64,000 bases of DNA from Mesostigma viride (lineage: Eukaryota; Streptophyta; Mesostigmatophyceae; Mesostigmatales; Mesostigmataceae): the NCBI GenBank assembly GCA_009746045.1, contig RPFO01000670.1, forward strand, positions 1-64,000. Reading direction: 5' to 3'. The notes under the pieces were generated by a model. The model worked only from the letters and a program-made list of their open reading frames with translations, searched no databases and had not been told where the DNA came from. Positions 27,721 to 38,177 of the stretch are shown one piece after another; the first letter of the stretch is position 1; every line of letters begins with the position of its first letter. The translations under genes and the position numbers were made by a program.

Positions 27721-28061
27721 ACCCTGTGATGCCAGATCTCCTTTGCGGACGTTCTGAGCTTGGCACTGGATTCGTTGTCCACATCGTCGCGTCGCTGCAG
27801 CAACACAATGTTTTCTGGCATACGCGGGCTTTTGGTTCCCGCCGCACATTTGAAAGTGCTGTCCTCCGGCTTTTTGCCTTTGCACCGTGTGCAGTTCTTG
27901 GACGTTTGGAATCATGGCATGGCTAACATAATGACTGTCTAGCTAGCTAGACCTTTTCAGTGGTTTTCCATTTGCGGGTATTTCCTCACAAATGGTGGGA
28001 GAGCGATCGCAGCAATGGTGCTCACCAAGTGCTAGATACTCCCGACCAGTTAGCCTGGAAA
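27721..28061. other. non-coding remnant region
   Basis: Weak overlapping frames on both strands without a family signature. From about 28,000 it is similar, inverted, to 47,750-47,820 (both contain GCGATCGC beside GCACCA/GGTGCT words), so it belongs to the longer form of the dispersed repeat that follows. Confidence 0.35.
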
Positions 28062-28294
28062 CAATGACACGCCCAGCTGATCAAGCAAGCTGTTTCCGGC
28101 CCCACTGTCTAGGTCATCTAGTCGCTCTACACGTAAGCCAGCCATAATTTCAATGCACAAGGCTACACATTTCCATCTCCATTCATATTCATCATCCTGA
28201 ACGACTCGAAAACGCAGACAAGATAACGGCAGGCTCGAGCTACCATTGTCCGGATTCTCCCGATTTCTGACCTGCGCTGGTTGTCCCCTTGACA
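28062..28294 (-). mobile_element. dispersed repeat, inverted copy
   Basis: Inverted relative of 14,964-15,191: on the minus strand it starts TCAAGGGGACAACCAGCG and contains GGTAGCTCGAGCCTGCCG, TTATGGCTGGCTTACGTG and CTAGATGACCTAGAC. Similarity to the 47.5 kb copy extends further left to about 28,000. Confidence 0.6.
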
Positions 28295-28483
28295 GTAAGG
28301 ACGAGATTTTCAGTCTGAAACTTGGTGGACGGACTCCTTATACATCCTGTACAGCAGGCGTTTTGCTCGGGTGACGCGTCGGGAACCCGGGGTGCTGGTA
28401 CTCCAACCGGCGTTGGCGCGGTAATTGGGCTGACACACAGATCATGCTAGCAGAAACTATTTATGCCGACGACACCACCCTCC

Positions 28484-28525
28484 TCGATGAATCGTGTTGT
28501 AATCTGACACGTGGCAGACATAGCA
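28484..28525. repeat. palindromic repeat family, copy 3
   Basis: GATGAATCGTGTTGTAATCT followed by GACACGTGGCAGACA, nearly identical to 21,770-21,808. Confidence 0.6.
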
Positions 28526-28739
28526 TCCCATGCATTAGGTGTTGACCACCTCTATATGAGTCTCTTTCATGTAAAGGATGAGCTGACGCTTACCATGCAT
28601 GCGTCGCTCTAGACCCCGGCGTTGATTGGCCGCGAATTAACTGACCATCTAAGGACGCGCCACGAGCCAGGAGGTAGCCATGGCTGACGGCGGAGCTAGG
28701 AACTTTCACACAGCTGTGAATATCACTATCGCTTCGTCT

Positions 28740-30475
28740 TTCTAAGACACACATGCTGATATAATTTTCCGAAGCTATTACGCAATATATATATGACGAG
28801 CAAACGCTCCTCGACACAACGCAGCCTGGCGGCTGCGCTCGGCCATGAAAATACGTCTGCAGCTCCGGCTGCAGCTGGCGCCCTCAGGTCCGGCAGGCAG
28901 CGGTGACACTAGTAGTCGCGCACTGGTGGTCGCACAGAACCCTTCCGGGCTTAATGCCTCGCCATCGGCATCGCCTGACCCTAATAAATGCAGCCGCCCA
29001 GCCGACAAAACAGGAGGGTCTTCACGCCCCACAGAAGGTACCGCGCTTTCGGCCCCAACCTTTCCCGGTCGCCGATCACGACTAGACTAACATGTCCCCG
29101 GCAACTGCCATGCATATTGCCTCTTCTATGGGGACTACGCCTCGCTTTACGACCTGTGCCTCCATCTCCACGACATCGACCGCCTCATCCACCCCGACAG
29201 CACCTGGGTCAGCAGACCCAGCTTTCTGTTCAGGTGCCCCCGCCCCCAACTCCAACACATCATCCTCTGCTCCCTTCTCCAGCGCTCTGATGGCGAAATC
29301 TTGGCTCCATCGATCCATCTCAGTCTCCGCACCCACACTCCGTTCCATACTTACGGAAGCCTTTCAGCAGCACGTGACCCCCCTTGCTGCCAATGTGGTG
29401 GCAATGGGAGGCACGCTGGCTACTGAGCTCCCTACCTTTCCACCACCGCCGCCTCCACCAGTCCACTGCCATGTCCGCCTTCACTGCCGACATCAAGGCC
29501 CAGCTTCTTGACCTCGACCAGCGCCTCCAAGCCACCGCCACCGCCCTTGAGTGCTTAATTGCACGACACCGCAGGCCTCACCGCCCAGGCGGTGCAGGAC
29601 ATGAGTTCGCTGCCCAGCCGGCATCTGCTGGCCCGGCAGGCCGGCCAGCTCCTCCCACCCAGACCTTGGCGGACTTGCACCACACCACCTCCACCACCTC
29701 CATGCACCATATCGCGGCGCAGCTCAAGCAACAAGCACTCGACCTTCGTGAGGAGGCCGAACTTGACAAGCGCAGCCACAACGTCATAGTCAAGCACTTC
29801 GACCCGCCGGCCGACGAGACCTCGACGAGTCTTCTTACGGCATTTAAGCGCGACATTCTTGCCCCCATGCAACTCACTGGTGAGCTCGGATGTCGGCTGT
29901 CCGCCTCCGGCCCCGCGCGCGGGGTAAGGCTGGCCCAGCACCCGTGCTCCTCACCTTTAATAAGTATACATGGCGGACAAGCTGTCGTCAGCCTTAAATG
30001 CCGCAAGAAGCTCTCGCTGACTCGTTCCACGCTGGACGACGACTTGACCCTGGCCCAGCAACAACGGCGACGCGAGCTATATATGGCCGACCTACCTTCA
30101 GCTCCGGCAGAGCACAGGGGGGAAACCGGTATAATGGAGGGGGGCGCCGGTCATCCACGTTGACCACAAGCCCTGGCAGGCACCTCCTGCCACCCCAGCA
30201 AGCTAGCTCAGTCTAGTAGGGAACATATAACAGTAGTGTAGTAGATTAGACAGGCTTAGCCTAGCATGTGGCCTACGCGCATGACAGTGCGCCCATAATT
30301 GCCCCCCATGGATGACGCCTTCAGAATTTAGCCTAGCCATGCCTACTACAATGGGACCCCCATGGATGCTGCATTAAGCATTTAGCCATGCTCTGCCTAT
30401 CTATGCAGAGAGTCACTCTCTGTGGAGAAGCCATGCGCCCCTAGCGCTTGTATTAATTAATTAATTAATAAGCAC
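28740..30475 (+). mobile_element. ORF1-only non-LTR retroelement, copy C (decayed)
   Basis: The leader shares TTTCTAAGACACAC with copy B. The 3' region shares CTTAGCCTAGCATGTGGCC with copy A. The element ends in a (TTAA)n run (30,453-30,472). No polymerase gene is present. At least two other sites carry the same tail type. Confidence 0.6.
28793..30205 (+). pseudogene. decayed LINE ORF1-like gene
   Basis: Starts MTSKRSSTQRSLAAALGHE like copy A but breaks after about 38 codons and many times later. Recognisable pieces follow in changing frames: LNASPSASPDP, SILTEAFQQHVTPLA, IKAQLLDLDQRLQATATAL, RSHNVIVKHFDPPADET and DDDLTLAQQQRRREL. Relative to copy A there are several small insertions, including 4 bp near 29,555. 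It is non-functional. Confidence 0.75.
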
Positions 30476-30769
30476 GTGACTGCGTCACGTGGGTGCCAAT
30501 ACAGGGTAAAGCGGAACCTTCAAGTTACCCTATATACACAGCGAGAAGGAGGGAGGGCGCCCTAGCTTCTCTCACTGCCGCAAGTGGGCAGGCCACAGAG
30601 CGCTCTCTTCACGGCATGGTGCATCATGCCGGGGCGCAACACTGTGCATGGGTGCAATACAACCAGTGCAATACCATAGGTAGGCTGACGCATAGCTTAT
30701 GCTACAAATGTGATCGAGGTGGGCTCAAGAGATGAAAGCGCTTGTATATAGCTTAATAGCTATATATAT
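30476..30769. other. non-coding DNA before the retroelement cluster
   Basis: No gene recognised. An 80-codon plus frame (30,493-30,735) has no known pattern. The region ends in TATATA-rich sequence. Confidence 0.3.
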
Positions 30770-30910
30770 TAAATATATAATTACTTACAGCAGAGTGAAA
30801 TCACTCAAACCAAAGCAAACGCCCAGCTATAAACCTATACATACAGAGCCATGTCAAAGCTCTATACTACGGTAAGACCAATGGAAACTAACTCCTAACG
30901 GGAGGAACCA
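30770..30910 (-). repeat. inverted 3'-UTR-only copy of the R2-like element
   Basis: On the minus strand this begins GGTTCCTCCCGTTAGGAG, exactly where the 3' UTR of the full element starts after its stop codon (36,254). It runs through TTTGGTTTGAGTGATTTCAC to the TAAT/ATAT tail. It is an extremely 5'-truncated insertion facing the other way. Confidence 0.75.
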
Positions 30911-31120
30911 GTTATTATAAATAGTGACGGAACCTTTTTGCCACTTGGCAATTAGGTCCGTCACTATTTATCCGGCGAAAACCACTCGCCGGCATCTATT
31001 CCGCGTTAAGTTCACGTGAACGTGGCGCGGAATTGATGCCGGCGAGTGGTTTTCGCCGGATAAATAGTGACGGACCTAATTGCCAAGTGGCAAAAAGGTT
31101 CCGTCACTATTTATAATAAC
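30911..31120. mobile_element. 210-bp fold-back element (MITE)
   Basis: Two 95-bp arms (30,911-31,005 and 31,026-31,120) are inverted copies with a single mismatch seen, around a 20-base centre that contains TTCACGTGAA. The ends are GTTATTATAAATAGTGACGG and its complement. Within each arm, AATAGTGACGGAcc occurs twice in opposite orientation. No coding capacity. It separates the inverted 3'-UTR copy from the full retroelement. Confidence 0.9.
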
Positions 31121-31235
31121 TAAAACGTCGTAGTGTGGGGGCCGATATCTATCGTACCGCTAATGCCTACTGCAGTACCGAATCTCGCCTTAACGATATT
31201 CCAACCGGGCATATTTTCCCTTCTGGCACTTTCGT

Positions 31236-34200
31236 TTGGCCTTCTGGTATCAATTCCTTCCGGTATTCGGAAATACCCGTGTCACCACAGGGATTCGAAC
31301 CCCCGACTTACGAGCAGTGTCTTACTCCCCGGCTCTACCGGGTCCCGCCGGGCTCCTGGACGTGCCCGCGCTGTCCCCCCCGGCGGGCCCCCGGGCTGCC
31401 CTCCCCGCTGGGTGCTCCGGCCCTCTGCCCCGTGTGCCCCCCTGCCGAGGCCCTCGGGGCGGGCCGTGGCCTGCCCGATGGGGCCGCCGTTGCTCGGGCC
31501 CTGGCGCCCTCGGCCCCGGGGCCCCACCCGTCGCCTGGCCCCGCCGACGGGGGCGCGGCGCTGTCGCCTGGGCTGAGCCCGGCCGACCCCCGGCGGGCCT
31601 GGCGACCCCGGCGCCCGCCCCCGGCCCCTCGCTCCCCGACGCTCTGGCCTCCCTTCCCCCGGCCGCGGTTGGCCACCCAGCCGCCACCCCCGTCCTTGCC
31701 GCGTGGGACGGCGGCCCCCGGGCCCACGCGTTCACCTCGTGGCCGCCCTCGCACATTGTCGGCGTGGTGGGCCGCGCCACCTTTTCTTGGGCGTACTGCC
31801 CTTTGTTGCTGGACGCGGTCGGGCTCCAGGCCGCCTTCCCCTCGCTCCCTAGGCCCCCGGCCTTCCTGGCCCTAGTTGCGCAGGTGCGGGCGACATTTCT
31901 TTCCGCCGCCCCCCGGTGACGGCCTCGACTCTTTGGGGGTATGTCTTGGAAGGATATCACGCCGGCTGCCGGCTGCCGTGGCATCTCCCGGCCGCCCGGC
32001 AGGAAGAGCTGCTTTCCCTGGACGAGCGGGTGGGTCAGGAGGTGGTCGAGTTCGTCACGGCGGTGGCTCGAGACGCACAGGTCTCGGTGCGGGCGGCCTA
32101 CCTCGCGGGCGGCGCCGACCTGGGCCTCATGTCCCCGCGGCAGCTTCGCCTCTTCTTGGACGCCCAGGCCCCGCCTCCCGGCCCGGTTGCCAGTGGGGGC
32201 TTTCTCATCACCTCCCTCAGCCTGGCGCAGGCCGCCATGCTGCGTGTGGAGTTCGGGGCCCCCATCGCGGTTCAGGGCGGCCAGGCCATCTTGGTGGACT
32301 CGGCCGGGCGCGCCCAGCCCCTAACCGCGGGGACGCCTGTTTCTGCCTTCCTCCACGACATCCTGGAGTTGGCAGGCATCCCGCACGAATGGCACCCCGC
32401 GGCTGACCAACCGGTCGGCATCCTCTCGCGCGCCCAGATTGCCGCTCTCCCGGGTTGCTGGGAGGCCGGCTGGGACCCGCCCCCCCCTCATGTCCGGTCC
32501 CTTCTGGAGGGGGACGACCCCGAGTCGGGCTCCTGTGCCATCTGCCTTGAGCCCTTCCGGCCGGGGGATGGCTTGTGTCGCCTGCCCGCGTGCGGCCACA
32601 CATTCCATCAAGCGTGCATCGCGCGCAGCTTGCTCCACTCCGTGCCGCGCTGCCCGTTGTGCCGGGCTGTTGTGCCGCCCCCTGGGACTGCGCTTCCTCT
32701 CGGCCCGCCCCCGGTCTCGCTGGGTCCCCTGCCGGGTCCCCACCGGGCCCCGGGGCCAGCTGCCTCCCCGACCCCTCGGCCTCCGCCCCCGGCCTCGTTG
32801 CCGGGGCCTGGGGTGGTCGCGGGCGCGCTGGCGAGTCCCCCTGGGAGGGGCGCCGGCGTTCTCGATCCCCCTCCGCTGGGGGTCTCCCCGGTGGGCACTG
32901 CCTCCTCCGTGGCCCCGGCGGGCCTGCCGGGCGCTGGTCGGGTCGTGGTGCGCGCGCCTGCCGGCCCGGCTGGGGAGACGCCGCAGGCCCCACGTCCTGC
33001 CTTTGCTGGCGCCGCTCCCCGCCACTCAGCGCCCGCCGACGGCCTTCACCGGTGTGCCGTGCTGCTTCCCACGGGGTCCCCGTGTGCGGGTGTGTTCCAC
33101 AACCGTAACCTCCTCTGCCAGCACCTTCGCGCTGTGCACCCCGATCTCGGCGCGGCGGATCTGCAGGCCATGAGCTGTTACCGGTGCCCGGAAGCTCACT
33201 GCCAGCGGGTGTACTCCATTCACGGGCGCGCTCAGCACGCGCGCGCCTGTGTTGCTCAACGGCCCCTCAACCGGCCAGCAGTCCCGGCCCCCTCCCCCCT
33301 CCCGCCTCGGCTCCCACCGGCTCCCAGCCCCCGCCGCCCGACTACTCGGCCAGTTGGCGTTGGCTTGACACGGTTCCCTGGGATGCATGCGCCATCAACC
33401 CGACGTCTACCCTGACCGACCTCCCCCACCGCGCGCGTAGCCTTTTCGCGCAATGTGCAATCGTTTCTCTCCGGCGCATGCACGCCGCTCCGGACGACCC
33501 GCTGGGCTTTAAACTGCACATGGTGACCCCCCGCCTGCTCCTCACCCCTCTCGGGCGTGGTGTGCGCGGCCTCCAGGGTGCGGTTATTGCCCGTTGCCGA
33601 CGCTTTCTGCAGGGGGACTGGGAGGGGCTGTTTGGCGTGCCGCCCCCGCGCACGGCCCGGCTGTCGGGGGAGGTCAACTTCGAGCGGGTGGCCGCCGACG
33701 TCATCCGCCTCGTCCGCGAGGGGCAGCTCAGCCGGGCCATGACCCGCTTGGAAATGGCCAAGCTCGCCCCCGCCAATGCGGCTACCCTGGCGGCCTTGGA
33801 GGCTCTTCACCCTGCGGAGCCCGGATTCCAGCTGCCCGTGCCGGACCCCCTGCCGGCCCCCCTCCGGCTGGACCGCGACTGCTTCCTGGAGGTGATGCGT
33901 GCGGTCCCGCGGGCTTCCTCTACCGGGCCGTCGGGCTGGCGCTACGAGCACTTGGAGGTCCTGGTGGGGCATGGGGGCGAGGACATTCTCTTTGACACCC
34001 TCATTGACCTGGCGGCTGGTCGCGTTCCTCCCGCTGCGCGCGAGTGGTTAGCGGGCGCTCGCCTCCTCGCTCTGCTCAAGGGTGTCTTGCCCCCCCCGAG
34101 GGCAAGGTGCGCCCGATCGCCTGCGGTGAGGTGCTCCGCAAGCTCGTGGGCAAAGTGATCTGCCGCCAAAAGGCGCCCGAGCTCCGTGCCTTTTTCTGCC

Positions 34201-36254
34201 CGCCCCTCGCAGCGGGTGAGACCTCGGTGGCGGCCCAGCTGGGGGTGACGACTCCAGGCGGGGCGGATATCCTCATCCATTCGGTGCAGGCCTACCTCGA
34301 GGCCCACCCCACCCACGCTGTCGTCAAGGTCGACTGCCACAACGCGTTCAACAGTCTGTCCCGCGCCAGCATGTTTGCGGCCGTCATGGAGTCCTTCGAG
34401 GACTTGTACGCTTGGACAGCCGTGTGCTACGGCCAGCCCGGCCAACTGGTTCACATCATGGAGGACGGCACTCGCGGCGGCCTGCTGTCGCGGTCGGGCA
34501 CCCAGCAAGGGGACCCCCTGGGACCCCTGTACTTTGCCGCCCCCCTCCAGGGTTGCCTCCAAGCGGTCCATGCTGCCCACCCGGCGGTCGCTATTCAGGC
34601 CTACTTGGATGATATCTACCTTCTGGGCCCTGTGCCGGACACCACCGCGGCTCTGCTGGCACTGCAGACCGCGGTGGCCGACATCAACCTCCAGTTGACC
34701 CTTGCCAAGTGCGCGGTGTACTCGCCCCAAGGTGATTGCTCCGGCTTTCCGCCCCAGCTCTTGGGCCGGGACGAGCGCCTCCATGGGTTGGATGTCCTCG
34801 GCGTTCCGGTTGGCGACCCCGCGTTTGTCATCGATGCTCTGCGGGCCGCCCTCGAGGCACGCACTGAGGTACTGCCCTTGATTGCGCGCCTTCATGATTC
34901 GCAGACCAAGGGTCTGCTTCTGTGGTTTTGCGCTCACCCTCGCGTCGTTCACTGGCTCCGGGGCGCTCTTCCGTCTCAGGTCCGGCTGGCCGCCGAGGGC
35001 CACGACGAACGCATCCAGTCGGCCTTGGCGCAGCTGGTCCCGGGCCCCGACCTCCCGCCACATGCTATTCGCATTGCCTCCCTGCCTGCACGGATGGGTG
35101 GCTGCGGTCTGACTCGTGCCGCCCGGCTGGCCCCAGCAGCCTTTTTGGGCTCCGTCGCTCAGTCGTGGGCGGAAAGCTGCCGGCTCCTGCCCCTTTTGGC
35201 AACGGCAGCGCCTGACCTCCTGGACCCCAGCAGCCCTTTGCCCTTCGTCACCGCCATCCAGGAGGCCTATGCTGAGATCCAGCAGGCCTGTTCTCCCGTC
35301 CGTGCCGCTCAGGCGGTACAGCGCCACCTCCCTCGCGGCACTCCCTCGGTCGCCTCCGTTCAATCTCCCGCCGCATTCCCTGCTCGCGTCATCGATAAAC
35401 ACCAGAAAACCTACGCGGGTATTCTGCACACGGCTGATTGGATTGCTCTTTTCGCGGACCTCAACGCCCAGGGACGTGCGTGGCTGTTCTCGCTTTCCTT
35501 GCGGAGTGTGGGCTCGGCGTACCTTCGTGCTCTTCCCATGGCCCCCCCATTCGCCTTGGCTCCCAGCCACTACTCGGTGGCGCTCCGGCACCAGCTATTT
35601 GCCCCGCAGCCTCTTGTTCCGGCCGGGCGGCCTTGTGGTAGCTGTGGGCAGCCGCTGGATCCCACGGGGACTCACTACCTTGCCTGCATGGGGGGCCAAC
35701 AGAATCAGAATTGGTATTTGTATTTGCACACTGTCCTCCTGACGGTGGTGCTCGCCATGATTCGGTCGGTTTTCCCCCACGCGAACATCCGGTCCGAGGA
35801 TGCGGATGGCGCTGCCTTCTATTCCCCCAACCACCGGCCTGACATCGTGGTGCTGGACTTTGAGGGGGGTGGCCGGCATCTGCTTATTGACGTTTCGGTG
35901 GCGCGGCCCTTGGCTCTTAGCCACGTGGCTGGGGCCTCCCTCACGGCAGGTTACACGGCGGACCGGGCGGAGCGGGCCAAGCTCCTGGCCTACGGCGACG
36001 TCGGGCACCATCGTGTGGTGCCCTTTGTCCTGGAGGAGTTTGGGGCCATGGGGCCCCTGACCTCCGCCTTCTTCAAGGAGTGTTGCCGGCTCCGGGAGGA
36101 CCGGCTGGACCTGGAGGGCCAGCGGGCCCCATGGTCGGCGCGGACCTGGACGTCATATTGGCGTCAGCGCTTGTCGGTGGCGCTGACTCGGGCCATGGCT
36201 GACATCATGCTCCGCCGTACGCGGGCTGATTTTGCGGTGCAGCAGGGCTATTAG
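31236..36254 (+). CDS. retroelement protein: RING, C2H2 fingers, RT, CCHC, restriction-like endonuclease
   Basis: Protein of up to about 1,670 aa read in four successive frames, broken near 31,910 (C-run), 33,260-33,400 (C-rich) and 34,090 (C8 run). The one-base nature of these breaks suggests homopolymer error or light decay. Domains: a RING-H2-type finger (CAICLEPF to CPLC, near 32,534-32,665), two C2H2-type fingers (33,050-33,250, e.g. LCQHLRAVH), and reverse transcriptase with SRSGTQQGDPLGP and AYLDDIYLLG (catalytic YLDD near 34,600). A CCHC knuckle (CGSCGQPLD to HYLAC, near 35,636) and a PD-(D/E)XK endonuclease (RPDIVVLDF to LLIDVSVARP, 35,836-35,912) follow. Order and endonuclease are those of R2-clade elements, which nick DNA and prime cDNA synthesis at the cut. 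The RING finger is unusual. Confidence 0.82.
31285..31352 (-). other. tRNA-like 3'-half sequence
   Basis: On the minus strand: GGTAGAGC (D-arm-like), then ACTGCTCGTAAGTC, then GGGGGTTCGAATCCC (T-arm with TTCGAAT loop). The T-stem pairs for four bases, but no matching acceptor stem is found, so it is not a functional tRNA. On the plus strand it is read as the GFEPPT/GIRTPD peptides typical of antisense tRNA sequence. Confidence 0.45.
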
Positions 36255-36401
36255 GTTCCTCCCGTTAGGCGTTTCCATTGGTCTTATCGTAGTATAGAGC
36301 TTTGACATGGCTCTGTATATAGGTTTATAGCTGGGCGTTTGCTTTGGTTTGAGTGATTTTACTCTGCTGTAAGTAATTATATTTTTAATATATATATCTT
36401 C

Positions 36402-36538
36402 CACCCCATATATATTAAAAATATAATTACTTACAGCAGAGTGAAATCACTCAAACCAAAGCAAACGCCCAGCTATAAACCTCTATTATACAGAGCCATG
36501 TCAAATCTCTATACTACGATAAGACCAATGGAAACCCC
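36402..36538 (-). repeat. inverted 3' UTR of the R2-like element
   Basis: Minus-strand copy of the element tail (TTTGGTTTGAGTGATTTCAC present), placed 6 bp after the full element's end, making a long inverted repeat of about 125-bp arms across 36,270-36,538. Confidence 0.8.
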
Positions 36539-36550
36539 ATATATATCTTC

Positions 36551-37221
36551 ATCCTGACGGTGGTGCTCGCCATGGTTCGGTCGGTTTTCCCCCACGCGAA
36601 CATCCGGTCCGAGGATGCGGATGGCGCTGCCTTCTATTCCCCCAACCACCGGCCTGCATGACATCGTGGTGCTGGACTTTGAGGGGGGTGGCCGGCATCT
36701 GCTTATTGACGTTTCGGTGGCGCGGCCCTTGCCGCTCTTAGCCACGTGGCTGGGGCCTCCCTCATGGCAGGTTACACGGCGGACCGGGCGGAGCGGGCTG
36801 GCCAAGCTCCTGGCCTACGGCGACGTCGGGCACCATCGTGTGGTGCCGTTTGTCCTGGAGGAGTTTGGGGCCATGGGGCCCCTGACCTCCGCCTTCTTCA
36901 AGGAGTGTTGCCGGCTCCGGGAGGACCGGCTGGACCTGGAGGGCCAGCGGGCGCGCCCCATGGTCGGCGCGGACCTGGACGTCATATTGGCGTCAGCGCT
37001 TGTCGGTGCATGGCGCTGACTCGGGCCATGGCTGACATCATGCTCCGCCGTACGCGGGCTGATTTTGCGGTGCAGCAGGGCTATTAGGCTCCTCCCGTTA
37101 GGAGTTTCCATTGGTCTTATCGTAGTATAGAGCTTTGACATGGCTCTGTAGGTTTATAGCTGGGCGTTTGCTTTGGTTTGAGTGATTTCACTCTGCTGTA
37201 CTGAGTAATAATATTTTTATA
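36551..37221 (+). pseudogene. 5'-truncated copy 2 of the R2-like element
   Basis: Starts directly after ATATATCTTC (36,541-36,550) and aligns with 35,738-36,400. It encodes the endonuclease region in pieces. Compared with the full element it has about half a dozen substitutions but five insertions: GCAT near 36,657, 2 bp near 36,732, 4 bp near 36,799, 4 bp near 36,952 and GCAT near 37,008. All break the frame. Confidence 0.85.
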
Positions 37222-37233
37222 ATATATATCTTC

Positions 37234-38165
37234 ACGCTGGTTCCGGCCCTTTACGCCATCGCTCTCCGCCACCAGCTCTTTGCCCCGCAACCTCTCATCA
37301 CGGCGGGTGCGTCTTGCGGCAGCTGCGGGCTTGCTCTGGATACTACTCAGGGTCGCACTATACATCGCGTGCATGGGTGGCCAGCAGAACCAGAACTGGT
37401 TCCTCTATCTCCATACCGCTCTCCTCCGGGTGGTGTGTGCCATGGTTCGGTCGGTCTTTCCCCACTCCACCATCAAGTGCGCGGACGCGGATGGGGCGGC
37501 CCTCTACTCACCCAACCACCGCCCCGACATTACCGTGCTTGACTACGACGGGCATGCAGGGTTGCCACCTGCTCATCGATGTCTCCGTGGCTCGGCCGCT
37601 CTCCGGTCGCCACATCCTCCGGGCGGCTGTGGATGCCGGCGCTGCTGCCGCTGTGGCTGAGCGCGACAAGTTTGCCTCCTACGGCAATGTGGGGCCCCAC
37701 CGGGTCATCCCCTTTGTCCTTGAGGAGTTCGGGGCCATGGGCCCCAAGACAGCGGAGTTTTTCCACGAGTGCTGCCAGCGCCGTGAAGACCGCCTCGACC
37801 TCGAGGGTCAGACCGCCCCGTGGTCGGCCCGCACGTGGTCCTCGTATTGGCGGCAGCGCCTGTCACTCGCCCTCACTCGCACCGTGGCTGATGTGTTATT
37901 CCGCCGCCGGCCCCCGGGCCGACTTTGTCGCGACCCATGCGGTCTAGCTAGATCCCTTCCAGGCCAGGCTGCATGGTGGGCCGGCAGTGCTGTTGCTGCG
38001 TGTAGTTTTGTGATGTCATAGTTAGTTGTACCTTGTGCAGCCGGCGTCATCGTTGGATGTCCGTGTCAGATTACTATTAATTTCTTCAGGGTTATTCTCC
38101 CAGTTATCTGGTTTTTCCTTATGTTGCATGCCTATCTCACCTCCGTAATATATCATTCTCAATGA
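37234..38165 (+). pseudogene. 5'-truncated copy 3, a diverged relative
   Basis: Begins after ATATATATCTTC (37,222-37,233). Encodes the CCHC knuckle and endonuclease (HRPDITVLDYDG, then CHLLIDVSVARPLSG) of a related subfamily with its own 3' UTR. The frame is broken at GGGCATGCAGG (37,550-37,560); removing four bases restores alignment with the full element (LDYDGQGCHLLIDV against LDFEGGGRHLLIDV). A further 4-bp difference lies near 37,905. Confidence 0.8.
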
Positions 38166-38177
38166 ATATATATCTTC

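Larger units (their letters stand above)
31133..36401 (+). mobile_element. R2-like non-LTR retroelement (restriction-like endonuclease type)
   Basis: A GC-rich element of about 5.3 kb containing the polyprotein below, a 3' UTR (36,255-36,390) and a TAATATATATATCTTC end. It is followed by an inverted copy of its own 3' UTR and three further 5'-truncated relatives. The 5' boundary is approximate; a tRNA-like sequence lies near it. Confidence 0.8.

Noticed and set aside
32217-33025. Long minus-strand frames opposite the retroelement
   Set aside because: High GC content leaves few stops; composition (Arg, Gly, Pro) is that of antisense shadows.
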